Positions 22,754 through 34,960 of a stretch of DNA of 64,000 nucleotides are shown one piece after another. How positions within the stretch are numbered: the stretch's first letter is position 1; the number at the start of each line of letters is the position of its first letter. The notes beneath the pieces were generated by a model. It made no database searches. It had not been told where the DNA came from and saw nothing but the letters and a program-made list of their open reading frames with translations. This stretch comes from Magicicada septendecula (Eukaryota > Arthropoda > Insecta > Hemiptera > Cicadidae): assembly GCA_034769895.1 (NCBI GenBank), contig CM068369.1, positions 423,609,479-423,673,478 of the forward strand. The letters run 5' to 3'. The position numbers were made by a program, and so were the translations under genes.

Positions 22754-24028
22754 TTATCTTCCCCGAGAGCTTACGTTTTTTGAATAGTTACCTTTTCGGG
22801 AAGTCCCCTGACGCTGTCTAGCATCGGAACAATAGCGCGCAACGTGACCGGATCTATGACACCTGGAACAAAATAATTCTCGCACCTCACAGCTCTGAAC
22901 CGGCGCAGACCGAGGACCCCAAGACCCGGGCTGCCCAACTCGTCGCTCTAAAATAGGGCGATCTGAACACCTCCTAGCCTCGTGGGCTCTAATATCGTCA
23001 CTACCTCATATAGTGGTTGACTCGGCGCACAGCCGGTCCAAATCGATAAAACTTTGGGGACGGACAGCAAATGTCAAACGTGACCGTTCCTCCGGCGTCA
23101 CGCCCTCCAGAATAGTGTGAATAACATCAGATTCAGACAACCCCAGCCTCAGGATCCTGGCCGCGTCTTTAACACTAGAAATGAAATGAGCAAGGGACTC
23201 TCCGCTTGCTTGGACTCTATAAAAATGTTTATGTCGTAACCGGTCGTGCAACCTTCCCGGTATGAAAGCGTCCAGGACTTCCCGATGGAAATGGGCAATG
23301 CCACCACCATCCCTAAGGGTGCTGGTCAAGCGCTCAGCCATAGATCCCCGACAGTACGGGTAAATGAGCTCAAGCAAAGTCCGCTCCGACAGCCCAGGGA
23401 AATCTGCCAACTGAAAAAATATGCGCAAGAATTTCAAAAGCGCCTCAGGATCCAGACCATCGACAACTGGGAGACGCTGAATGACATCCGACAGTGGGTT
23501 AGGGAGCTTGTGATAGCTCGCTGCAGCCATATCCGAAAAGGCAGGAACATGCGCAGGGGGTTCCACCCTGGCTGCCGTCTCAAGAGAAGAAGAAGAACCG
23601 GAATTCGCATCCACGTGGCGACGCTGGCCGAGAGAGAACTCTCGCAAGGCCATCGCCACTTGCTCCCTAAGAGTGTTAACATTTTTCTCTAATTCCGAGG
23701 TGGTAGCTTGTGATTCAGCGTTCTGTAAATGACATAAAACATGTTGTAAACGTTGGCGTACCCTCTGTCTAGCCGTAGAGGTGGGTGCAGCCGACTGCAG
23801 GCCTTCGGCCAAATCTCGCAGTTGAGAAAATTTTTCCGTACACAGCTCCACCTCGGCTGTGACATCCGTGAGTAATACTCTCCCACTCGGTGCCTCACCG
23901 GAGGCAAGAGCCTCACGGAGTTGCTTCCTTAATGAAACAACAGTCTCCTGCGGCTTCCGTCCCCGGAACCGGACCTCCCACTCGAGCTCATCTTTCACAA
24001 ACAAGTCCACATTCACAGAAATGGACAT
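22754..24028 (-). pseudogene. gag: Gypsy gag with CCHC knuckle, one stop codon
   Basis: The ATG at 24028 (MSISVNVDLF) is preferred; an in-frame TTG lies upstream. A helical N-terminal region with a coiled-coil-like stretch is followed by a capsid-like region (LRIFFQLADFPGLSERTLLE, then FYRVQASGESLAHFISSVK), typical of retrotransposon gag. A TGA at 23006-23008 interrupts. In the same frame downstream a CCHC zinc knuckle, CSRCHRSGHVARYC, follows at about 22870-22829, and the frame closes at 22754. Gag packages element RNA in virus-like particles. Apart from the single stop the gene looks intact. Confidence 0.9.
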
Positions 24029-24895
24029 GACCGCGCAATCCACACACACACCACGTAAAAGCAACAATTAAAGAGAACGACAGGAAGAACTTGATCATAC
24101 AAGTGGCTCCAGAATGCTCTAGCGATACGACGAGATGGGTGTCATAAAAGCAGAGAAACAGCCATGTAAAATGCCCAGAAGAGAACACGACACAAAACAA
24201 CCAAAACTAACTCACTAAATACAATCCACAAAGTACACATAAAATTCAATGTAATCGAAAATATAAAACTATCACCTCCATGCCCCTGGTCGGACCATGA
24301 CCGCATTCAAAATACCCGATACCGCAACGCAACGCCCTCAATAAACAAGTACTATATAACGGGGATGCTATAAAACACGTTGTCTAATCCATGAGACAAG
24401 TCACAATCAAAATCAACAAGTACTGACGGCCCTCATCACGTCCAAAATCTGCTTGAGCTCCAGGGTATGTCCAAGTGAAATCAATCAGCACTCATTCATT
24501 AAAAAAATCAATCACCTTCTTATAACCCCTTTTCAAAATTCATCTTACACTCAACATCACAAAATAATTACTTAAACACTAACACATATTAAATCATTTT
24601 AAACTTCATCAACCCCTTATTCATTTTATAAAATATGCTATTTTTCTGGTTATTCATTCCATTAATTCGTTACCCTACCATTAAGTTTTCTTGCAACACT
24701 TGGATTCCAATTAAACTAATTTGAAATAATTCGCAAGTCCCAACACCAGCTGACATGTCTGTAGCCACACCAAGTTTCATTTAAGAAAATAAATGCAAGT
24801 CCCCAGATTCGAAAATTTCTCAAGTTCAAAAAAAATAAGGCAGAAATAATACCTACTACCTACCTAGAATCATAACCACGCTCCGATCTACCATT
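24029..24895 (-). other. Gypsy 5' leader and primer-binding region
   Basis: 867-bp leader between the 5' LTR and gag. The minus strand begins TGGTAGATCGGAGCGTGG three bases inside the LTR (24893 downwards), the expected position of a tRNA primer-binding site starting TGG. The tRNA was not identified. No ORF of note. Confidence 0.65.
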
Positions 24896-26613
24896 TGCAC
24901 CCCCCCCTTTATTTTATAAGTTTTTTTTTGTAATTTTTTTTTGAATTTTTATTTTATTTAATTTTATTATTAAGTTTTTTTTTTGTAAAGGGGAGAGACA
25001 TCATATTTAGAACTAGGTGGAAAACCTAGAGGAAGCAAAGGTGTACAAGGCCCAATTACATTACAGACATGTCCCCCCAGGTGAATGACAGGACTTGCAA
25101 ATGAAAAAGTCTTTTAACCAACAAGCGTATGCTTTATTAAGCCTGCAAAATGTTACATGAGATGACAAGTCATCGATTGCACAAGCACAAAATTAACGGC
25201 AGGATTATATATATATATATCAACTAATATTCATAATGGCATAAAATGTAAGTGAATTGAATATTAACATAAATTGCAAAATTCCTGCCTGATTATGTAT
25301 GAGTCAATGGTAGCAATAATCTCATTCATAAAAAGCAATTCACTAATCCATAAGTGTTGTATAGATTTCAAATAGGCTAGCCTTTTTGTCTTAGTAAGCA
25401 CATTTATGGTTTTTTTTTTTTTTTAAATTCATAACATATTCCCCCAGCAAAATATATTAAAATTACACACACAAGCACATACACAACATAATTAACACAA
25501 CATCCCTCATTTCAGTACTAAATCCCTCATAAACCCATTTCAACTACCGTAAATGAATGCACAACAATATATACATATGTATAAATATAATTGACAGGGT
25601 AATCCGATAATCACAGCTCCTAAGCATAGATGTGCCTTGGTAATTAGCACCAGAGAATGTAAGTGACCGCCCAGAGACTCAACATACTAAACAACCCTGA
25701 CTTTTATCATAAAAGCGCTAAGTATATGTGAAAAGGGAAAATAGTTTCTCAACTAAAGCATCAGACAGCCCCCGTTACGTGATTAAAACTCTGCCATGAC
25801 CGTATGACATGAAAGCACAAGAACTAACTCCCTAATGGTTTTAACTAGATGAAAAGGTAGAACTTACAGCAACCTGCGGATATGCGTGTGTGTGTGTAAT
25901 TTTCTTACACATTATAAACAGTTATAATAGATTTCATTAGGTCTAATGCTGTAATGTTCACACATGCAGTAACATAACTGAACATGAGAGTTTGTGCCAA
26001 AGTATAACGGTTAAAACTTCATGAGTGAGCTTCTGAGAGCTTCCGTGGATTCACCATGTCGTTGAGATAGAAAATAGATAATTAGAATGTTCCCACCTGG
26101 ATTGTCCGGTGTGCTTAGTCAATATTGGCGCTGATCAGTAATGTCACGGTCGTATCACAAGTCCTGGGGCAGCGTAGCGTTGGAAGAGTGTCCGAACAGT
26201 TGTTCTCGACTGACGGCAATCGTGGCTAAAAGATCGTCTCTGCCAGGAGGGTGGACAGTTGTTCGTCACACCCGACACCCATCTTGCCCTTGTTCGAGCA
26301 CCTGGAGCAGAACTTTATTCAGCGAACCCTAGAAAAGTCGACGAAATCCCGAACAGAAGAGTGCCGCCAGTCGAGAGCAGATGACCAGGTTGAGGGTTCG
26401 AATAGAAATGAGACAGATTCAATGTGTCTGTCCACCCAAGAAAGCTCTCGATGCAGGAATGCACAAAACAGCTGGACGCGCCAACTGAATTTCGTAGATA
26501 CACCACAACTGTGTGCATAACCGGACGGCGACAAACTGCTGTGGCCGTGCGTGACGTCAACGCCGCTCGTTTTAAAAACGCTTAGCATACGATGCCAAAC
26601 CCAGTACGGCACA
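24896..26613 (-). repeat. 5' LTR of the gypsy element
   Basis: 1718 bp, near-identical to 17423-19176. It contains a shorter (AT)n tract at about 25206-25220. The left neighbour is the primer-binding region, the right neighbour the ATTT target duplication. Confidence 0.93.
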
Positions 26614-27719
26614 ATTTCAATCATGAATGTTTCGAAAAAGTTTGACAAATTTAAACTGTTATAACTTCAGATCTAGTGAACCGATAAAATAAAATTATAT
26701 AAAATACATAAAATAGATAAAACGAAATTTTTTATATGAATCATACAATTGATTCGATAGTAATGAAGCAGAATATTTAATTTTTCTACAAAAAAAATGT
26801 TCTTGTATTCAAAAATGAGCTTCATCCAACATGATTTTGTTACTTGTTAAAATTGTTGAACATTCTTCTTTAAAAGTAGAAAGTACTGCAAAATGACCTC
26901 AGTAATTCGATTAAACACAAACAAATATTAATTACTTTTTAATTTATTGTTGACCGTTTAGTCCAATTAACTACGACATAGATACAGGCCTATAAGTATC
27001 TAAGAAGAGAAAAAATAACAGTACCGGTATGAAAATTTAGCCTATTTCTGTTATTGTCTCTTCTGTTATTATGCTTTGTTATCAGTCCGTCTGTCTGTTT
27101 GTGTTTTTTACAAGAAATTATATCTCATGAATGGAGTACATACAACAACAAAGAGCCATATTTACAATACTAATACAGTAAATGTTGAGGTTAGAAAATA
27201 AACAAAAATCTCTTTCGACACAACTACTCATTCAATTACTACTTCTCTAAATTTCCATAAAACATTTGTTACTTACCATGATTGACGATTCGTAGAACAA
27301 ACGTTACTACATTTAAATGTTTCAAAACAATCACATTAGATCCGCACTTGTAACCACGTTAGAGGAACCGCACATGTGAAAGCACTCTTAGGTGGCTGCA
27401 ATGGCACTCCACTCACTGAGTCACTGTCAGAGAGCAGTGATACCAACCCTCGCTGTTCGCAGCATTTAAACTCCAAACCTACCAACCCCTACCCAGAGTT
27501 GCTTTTCTTCGCAGCTTGAATAAACATTTTTGATTTATAATAAATTAAAATTTGGAGTAAACAGTTATGATGACGAGTTTTCATATATGTTTAATAAAAA
27601 GTAATACATTTTACTCATAAAAAAAGTTTTAAATGTTTAAAATACACCGTTTACTTTTTATTTGTATGGTTTGGGGTGGGGGCGACCGCCCCTACCGCCC
27701 CCCCTTAAATCCGTGCATG
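26614..27719. other. Right-hand part of hAT-1 beyond the gypsy insert
   Basis: Upstream region of the minus-strand hAT transposase, ending in the TIR with C/G-runs at 27675-27705. It holds the partner arm of the internal inverted repeat at 26955-26990. No ORF with a recognised motif. Confidence 0.6.
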
Positions 27720-27727
27720 GTATAATG

Positions 27728-28219
27728 TTGGTTGCACAGCCTCTTGCCTACCTTGTTTGGAGAAAATACCTATTTTTGTTGGTTATGTTGTTGACACGCA
27801 CACTCTGCTACTGACTCAGCTGATGTTTCTTACTTCCACAATTACTGTGTGACTCAGTGAAATTCCTTGGTGACTGACGTCTTGGATGATGTGATGACCT
27901 CATTTGCATAAAGGATTTCACAGCTATGTTTTAAAGTCAGCACATATTTTCTACCAAAAATGCTTCTTTTAATAATTTGTATTTAATGTTTTGAAATTTA
28001 ATAATTTCATAAGATTTAAATTTAATAAGATTACCATGCACAGTCTGATCATACATTGCAGATCTACAGTTTACCATGGAAATTATATTATTCGTGTACA
28101 ATGTGCACCCTCATTTTTAAGAAGAAAATCTGTGGAAAAAAGTGCGCATTATACACGAGAAAATACAGTAATAATCTTTTCGTTGAACGACTGACGCGAG
28201 TTTTCATTTTTCAACTCGA

Positions 28220-28296
<77 letters not shown>

Positions 28297-29392
28297 AAAG
28301 CCGGTTTAGGCTGTAAGGTAAAACTTTACGTTTTTACTTATAAAAAACTTTGTGTTCCGAGTCGGCAATATTATAGTGATATTTAGTTAAGTAACGGACA
28401 CGTCATGGACAACAAAATCCAATAATTTAATAATTTGATTGAGTACTCTGAAATGGTCAGCTCTGAGAACAATATATTAGTGTGTCACTATTCTGTTAAC
28501 AAAAAATAGGTCCAAAACAAAACTTCTCGTCACTAAATATTTTAACAGAATTTCTTTTCTAATGCCGAAATAGTTTATTCACTCACAAGATTTAGAGAGT
28601 TTGTGGTATAAAAAGTTCATAGTTCCGGTTTCAGAAATACGTACATGCAATCAACTGCATAATACAAAAAAAGCAGCTCATACTTACATACACACTTTTT
28701 AACTGCTGAGTTCTTTTTGCCAAGTAATTTCATCATATTTGATTTATAGAACATTGTTCCATATCACACACACATTCAAAATACAATCTTGAATTTTTAC
28801 ATGTTTAAAACTTCTTCCTCTCCAGCACACTTGGCTGCAGATTGCAGATGTATACCATTCAACAATGCGCAAATGACTGGGGAAAATGCAAAAATGTCTA
28901 CTGTAAATGATTGTGGCCTAAGAAACCACAAATTTCAAAGGACATGCATAAATAGAAAAGAATCAATGAGTAATGAACATTCTTACATGGGCTAAGTAAG
29001 ATTAAGTTTTTACATTTTGATGAGCACTTCTGCATTAGAGATGAGTTGCCACTTTGAGACAGTTAGGATTAAGGTGGTGCCAGTGGTATGGCATACAAGG
29101 AAAAATGCTATAGAATGAAACAGAAGGATAATAAATACTAACTTGAAATTGTACAGTTATGTTTAGCCACACTATATGATACAGTGAGTACATTTTCCTG
29201 AAAGTGGAATTGTGCATAATATTATATGAATACACAGGAAAAACTCAAAAGAAAATCGATGGTAAAGGAATTCTTTGAAGTCCAAAGAAAATTAGACACA
29301 AGTGTAAGACTGTGAGAAAATTCCAGAACAAAGAAACAGATCAAGTGTCCGTAACTGAAAACCAAACACAAGCACTAGTACACTTGATCTGC
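27728..29392. other. Intron DNA with a CT microsatellite
   Basis: Between the two hAT elements. The only clear feature is the (CT)n tract at 28222-28292. A 68-codon plus frame at 28789-28995 has no recognisable motif. Confidence 0.55.
28222..28292 (+). repeat. (CT)n microsatellite
   Basis: About 35 uninterrupted CT units. The apparent Leu/Ser-repeat reading frame across it is an artefact. Confidence 0.98.
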
Positions 29393-29400
29393 TACACTAC

Positions 29401-32400
29401 AGTGTGGCGTAGCTAGGCTTTTTGGCGCCCGGGGCAAGAAGTCGTCGGCCGCCTCGCCTTCATAGTTAAAGGGGACAAAAGAGAAAAAATTAAGGCCCAT
29501 CCAGTGAACAAAGTACTTAATAAGTGCAAATGTGTAGAATTTTATATGAAAGCACGTCCAGAAAAGTCTTAAGAATATTTGTTAAGTCAAAATTAAGAAA
29601 TTACATATTATAAGTTTGATATTACCGGTATTCAGTTTGTATACATTTATTAGTAACAAATGTAGACTACAAAAATGTAGTAATATAACAAATTTATAAC
29701 ATAAAAATGTACTAATAAATATGCAAATTCCTTGTAGGTCTAAAGCACATCGTCAAAACAATATCCTAAAGCAACATAAAGTTGAACAAAGAACTACATT
29801 AAAAGTAATAAAATTAATCACTTACCATTACAGGTTAATGGTTCCATCTTATATTAATAAACACTTAATGTTTACTTTTAATATTTAATAAATATTTAAA
29901 ACGAGACATTCTAAAACGTAACTTTCCTGGTCTTAATTGCTGCAAAATTGGTTATTAAATCACTATAATCTAAAGACGAAGCAGTGTCATTTTCAATTGA
30001 AAGTATCGCTAGATTTCATACCCTGTCCTGAGATATTGTTGATCATAGATACAATTTAATCAACTTCAGTTTACTAAACGATCTTTCACAAGAAGACACA
30101 GACGCTGGTAAAGTAAAAAAAAATTTTAAAGCTGTTGCTAGTGTTTTGTAGGCTTCTAATCCCATTGAAGCAATGTATTGTAGCAGACCCTGAGGTGTTA
30201 AGTCCATTTGTTCCCCATTAGCTTTTGCCCTTTTTAATAAAAGTATGGCGTCTTTCAAGTCACTGAACAATTCTTCACTGTTTAGGTCATGTGGATACAG
30301 TTTTGCAAGCACTGTGCACTTAATATTGATTTGTGAAAGCTGTTCCTTGCTCTGCCTTAGAAATGACATTGTCACACAGCTCATTCCTCCAAACTTTTAA
30401 TTTGTCCGTCAGCGTCTCCAAAAGTGTCAATGCTTGAATAAAGTTTATACCTTTGGTCTGCAAGATTTTCTGGATTTTGTCCATAGAAGAAGGTATATCT
30501 GTCCAGAAAAAGAGAAAGGTCACAAAATTGAAGTTATCTATCGCATTAATTATTAATGGTGCATCTTCCCTCGTATCTATTTTTTCAGTTGGTGTATCCC
30601 TCAGTTTCTCCAGTGCAGCGATCACTTCATCCAGCTGAGTGGATATTGCTTTCACCGCATCTGCTTTTGAGCTCCACCTGGTATCACAACGACCTTTTAG
30701 TGTAATATTTACGAAGTCTTTAAGAACACTCCATCTATGAGTGGAACAGGAAAAGAAGGTGAATAGACAGACGTTCTACTGTCCCAAAAAATGTCACTGC
30801 CTGAACATTTACAAGAGCTGCATGAACTACAACCAAGTTAAGTGAATGGTTGTCACAGGGAACAAACACAGCTAGTGGATTCAAATCTAATATTCTCCTT
30901 TGAACTCCTGAATGGATACCAGCCATTGTTGCTTGATTGTCATACGACTGACCTCTGCAGTCACTAAGATTCAATCCATCTCTCTCAAGTTTACTTGTAA
31001 TACCTTCTGTGATCCCCTCCGCTGTTTTTACTTCTATAGGAATAAAATCTATAAAGGCTTCCTTGATATTAACAGAATTGCGTTTAATTTAAACAAATCT
31101 TATAATCTGAGACATGATCTGAGATTTGTTCTACATGTGCAGCATCTGATGTTGTGTCAAATGTAATACTAAAGTACTTTGCCTTCTTACATGCAGTAAT
31201 AATATACTTGGGCACTCTTTCTCCTAACAGGCTTATTATTTCATTTTGACTAGTTGGCGAAAGATACGATATACACCCAGATTTACGAGAGACTGAATCC
31301 AAATGAGATCTCATGACAGGGTCAAATTTAGCCAAGTATTTTAACAAAGCCAGAAAGTTTCCAGGATTTGGATCGTTAGTAATTGACTCTCAATGTCCTC
31401 TCAGTGCCAGATTTTGCACTGTGGCAATGACCCGTTAGAGGATTTCTTTCCGTGTCTTATGCTTTACTCATTTGTTCCTGAAGTCATCAATAAGTCCCCC
31501 TCTGTTTAAAGAACATTCCAATTCCTTCCATTCCAAAAACACAGACCGATGAGCAGGACTATTTTCATGATCCTGAATATGGGGATTTAACTTTCGCGAA
31601 AACCCATTTTCACTATTGAAATGGCTTCTTTGATAGTTTTTTTTTGTGGAAATAAAGTGCAACAAAAACAAAATAGAGATTTTTTAGTTGGAGAAAAACA
31701 CATCCAAGTGCGATTTATCTTTTCACCATTTTGCAAGGTTTTATCAAACCAGTACTTGTTTAAGGATCGTCCATCTTCATCTTCAGAAAAATGGCTGTCC
31801 TTGTTCTGCAACTGACATGTTCCTCTATTCACCATTATATCTCGGAAGGATTGAGATATCGCCAAACTCCCATATCTTGTAGAACAGCACCGAGAACATG
31901 GTCTACATAATTTTAAGACTGCACGACACAACAGTCACAGTTTGAAGTATTCACGTCGTTAACTTTACTGTATTTATCAATAGCCTCATCGCTAACATCC
32001 ATTTTATGATCGCAAGTTGATTCCTTGTTAATTGTAATATTTTGACACTCATGGTTCGATTTTCCTTGAATAAAAGACTTCATTAACTCTTTGGAACTTG
32101 TAGCTCTTAATCTTTCTTCCCTCCTCTTCTGAAACTGGGCACCACTGAGTTTACTTCGTTTCATATCAGCTTCAAATAAAATTTTAAAAATTGATTTTCA
32201 ATAACAGTATTAGTATTATGACATAAAAGTATTGTAGACATACCCAGTACACACAAGACGCACAAACCAAAAACAAGAATGGGAAGAATTGCACATACGT
32301 AGCCCACGTAACTTTTTTTTATACATTTACGAATAATATATTCGTCTGTATATGAATAACAATTAAGAATATCTATACAAAGCTAATACTGTATGATTAT

Positions 32401-32930
32401 CAGTTCTTCTTTGCGGCACAGCTCACTACAAAGTCGCAAAAAATATTGGAGACAGCAAGTGAATACAAAGGGCATGAACACTGATAAAAACCTGTACTGC
32501 TAAACATCTACTTGCACCCAAGATATCAAAACTCATTTAAAACAGCATGCACTGTTTAAAACACCAAGATAATAAACCGCATAGACTAAACATCCGTTAC
32601 CAACTACAGCATAATGAATACGGAGAATGAAATACTTTATTGTACAGAGAGGGACAAAGCCTCTGTTACAGCGTAATTTGTGGTCATAATGAACCGTAAT
32701 TACATTCTTGAGTACAAGTAGACTAATACTGTTTATTACGCAACGTATGACAACAGCAAGCTGGCTGGTTATGCTTCTTTTATGAAAGGAATAGTCATAT
32801 CAAAGAAACAAGTTGTTTGTACTTTTATAAACTGAAAACAATTTTTTCAAGTCTATGCTCACTTTGCTGCCGTCCTGGCTATGCTGCCCAGGGCGGCTGC
32901 CCACTTGCCCCCCGCCTAGCTAAGCCTCTG
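29401..32930 (-). mobile_element. hAT-2 transposon (ZMYM1-like), older copy
   Basis: Inverted ends: CAGTGTGGCGTAGCTAGG at the left and the reverse of CCTAGCTAAGCCTCTG at the right. GCCC/GGGC-rich stretches lie just inside. The 8-bp duplication TACACTAC is at 29393-29400 and 32931-32938; its last C may be shared with the terminal CAG. The minus-strand transposase is heavily mutated. It lies in the large dynein intron about 400 bp from the Walker A exon. Confidence 0.88.
29911..32164 (-). pseudogene. hAT-2 transposase remnant with TTF finger and dimerisation domain
   Basis: From the ATG at 32164 (MKRSKLSGAQFQKRREE, a typical start of ZMYM1/TTF-type hAT proteins) the frame breaks repeatedly. 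Recognisable blocks: the TTF-type zinc finger with RTWMCFSPTKKSLFCFCC near 31690, HENSPAHRSVFLEWKELE, the catalytic-region start YFSITFDTTSDAAHVEQIS near 31170, GQSYDNQATMAG and PCDNHSLNLVV near 30870-30960, and the C-terminal hAT signature LPASVSSCERSFSKLKLIK at about 30110-30060. The last is followed by remnants ending at 29911. Two stops in the tail are CGA-to-TGA type changes. At least five disruptions. Clearly older than hAT-1. Confidence 0.85.
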
Positions 32931-33160
32931 TACACTACTGAATACTGTGAATTGTATTTAGTGTATTATGGTATTTTATAAAGACCAGCACAAAGGTCAT
33001 CATAACCCAGATGTTGTCCACATGATACACTATTACATTAAAAAATTCTGCGACTGCTTGCATGAATATTTATATCTATGGCTTCCCAGAATTTCTGGTT
33101 GACAATAATCATAAACAACACTAATTTCTAAAAACTTAATTTTTAGATTCGGTTTCTATT

Positions 33161-33316
<156 letters not shown>

Positions 33317-33351
33317 TTTACATAAACATCAGAGTGGTGGACAACACTTAC

Positions 33352-33575
33352 GATTTCCCACAACCATGTGGGCCAAGCAGTATAAATGACTGGTGTGATT
33401 CAAGCCATGGTATAAGTACATCTCTAGCTGTCTTCATACGAGGAGTCAGCACTAGGTTGTTATTGCTAATTAAGGCTTCTGAAGTGTGTATATCGATACA
33501 GTCTCTGTGAGCATCGTAAAATGAGTGAAGAATCTGATTAGAATCAGGAACAAATTCTTGTGTCCATTCCAAAAC
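33352..33575 (-). CDS. DYNC2H1: Dynein-2 heavy chain exon with AAA3 Walker A
   Basis: This 224-bp exon has acceptor TTAAG before 33575 and donor GTAAGT after 33352; phase 0 at the start, phase 2 at the end. It encodes VLEWTQEFVPDSN, then LVLTPRMKTARDVLIPWLES and FILLGPHGCGKS, the last Ser being completed by the next exon at 8270. GPHGCGKS is a P-loop (GxxxxGKS) that binds ATP in the AAA+ ring. 'LTP...ARD.L.PWLE..Q.FILLGP.GCGK' is the dynein-2 pattern ahead of AAA3. No mutation is seen. The downstream intron is ~25 kb. Confidence 0.95.
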
Positions 33576-33930
33576 CTTAACATAAGATACAAACTTATGT
33601 TTTAAAATTGTAATTTGTAATTCTATTGTAATTGTAGTATAATAATTATAAAAGTAATTATTTTTTTACATACTATTAACATTTTAGTGCGGGGGCCATT
33701 TTACAGAGCCTTGACCTGTATCAAAAAATTCCATGACCCTCTTGATAGATTCTATGATACCAAATTCAATACAATTAAACTTAAAAACTTATACAAGAAA
33801 GCTCAGAACTGTTTAAGATTCATTTTTACACTTTGGATATGCATGTTTTTTTTAAGTTGCATTTGTTTAACTATGCATGATTTTTGAAGTACTTCATATT
33901 TTTTTCTGCAAAGATTAGTTAACATTTACT
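33576..33930. other. Short intron stretch before the PLE fragment
   Basis: Part of the 2.9-kb intron between exons 36486 and 33575. AT-rich, nothing recognised. Confidence 0.6.
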
Positions 33931-33940
33931 GAAACTTATA

Positions 33941-34960
33941 GATGCACGTTTCACAGAATGTATCTGCATCTTCAGATGTTTCTAAATGAATTAACACATA
34001 ATCAGTTTTGTCTCAATTTTAATACAAAATAACGAATAATCAATTTATATTGATTGAAATGTTTGTTTGTTGTAAAGTTTGTTTACTTAGTCAGCTGTTT
34101 TGGCAGTTATATTGAAAATATTTAATGCTCATATTTTATTAATTTTAATAAATTTATAATTTTAAATAGATCATCTTGTTTTGTTTTTATTTGAGTTTGT
34201 TGTTTATTAGTCAATTATTGTTATTGTGTTTGAATAAGATTTCCCAAATATTCATTTTTGACCTTTTTGTATGTTTCCAATTAATTTCATTTTTTGAATG
34301 TCTAGAAATTGATGTTTATTATTTAGACAATGTGTGGCCAAATTAGATTTATAAATATTTTGTTTTAAAAATTCGATGCTGAAGGAATATATTAAATAGT
34401 TTTTTTTTCTTTATCTGGCTCACATAAAATTCATTGCAATCTGTACATTCTCTTTTGTATATTCCAATTTTATGTGAGTGTTGGATTTAGTTTTAGGTTT
34501 TATTTGATTAACAACTATATTATCTGTGTTACAAGAAGATATTTTTTAAACTTGTATATTTAAATATTTTATTTAGTTTTTGAGTAATATTTCTATAAGT
34601 AAAGGTTGTATATTTTATATAATCATTAATTGGTGGATTTTTAAATATAGAATTAATAAGTATTTGTTTAGTGAATGTATTTTTATTTTATTTCCTAATT
34701 ATTGATAGTTTTTATTTTATACCCATTTTCAACTGCTATCTGTTTGATAATATTTCTTTTTTCTGCCATTTAAATGGATCCTAAGCATTTGGCATAACAT
34801 GGAATGAAACACTGCCATTTTATGTTGGGGTGGATGGTTAGAGTTATTCGATATTATTAAATTAGTTTGAGGAGGTTTTCTGTATACTGAGTATCCAACA
34901 TATGTTTCATTTTTGTTTATGGTTATGTCTAAATAACTGAGACATTAAGTAGACATAATT
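33941..34960 (-). pseudogene. Old Penelope-like element fragment (RT tail and GIY-YIG)
   Basis: Minus-strand blocks, with many stops and frameshifts: VGYSVYRKPPQTN and SNNSNHPPQHKMAVF (end of the PLE reverse transcriptase, about 34930-34790), KYTTFTYRNITQKLNK (about 34620-34560) and a GIY-YIG endonuclease start GIYKRECTDCNEFYVSQ (about 34470-34410). The 3' end at 33941-33978 has a degenerate hammerhead-like core (CTGAAGA, GAAA) with a poor cleavage position. It is the same kind of element as 36723-41778 but much older. Part of a dynein intron. Confidence 0.75.

Larger units (their letters stand above)
17423..26613 (-). mobile_element. Ty3/gypsy LTR retrotransposon, full length
   Basis: Nine-kb element on the minus strand. 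LTRs lie at 17423-19176 (3') and 24896-26613 (5'), the 4-bp duplication ATTT at 17419-17422 and 26614-26617, gag at 24028-22754, and pol (protease, RT, RNase H, integrase) at about 22670-19557. No env-like ORF. The LTRs differ by about a dozen substitutions counted by eye plus a microsatellite length change. Gag and pol carry one stop each. A recent insertion into an already resident hAT. Confidence 0.95.
13474..27719 (-). mobile_element. hAT-1 transposon (ZMYM1-like), 14.2 kb with nested insert
   Basis: The ends are inverted (CAAGCACGGATCC at 13474, reverse of GGATTTAAG...CCGTGCATG ending 27719), with G-runs just inside. The 8-bp duplication GTATAATG lies at 13466-13473 and 27720-27727. Eight-bp duplications and this end type fit hAT. 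The transposase gene lies on the minus strand near the left end. The bulk of the length is a Ty3/gypsy element at 17423-26613, so the hAT itself is about 5 kb. It lies in the large dynein intron. Confidence 0.9.

Noticed and set aside
28056..28316. Open frame with a long Leu-Ser repeat
   Set aside because: Translation of the (CT)n microsatellite; no motif outside it.
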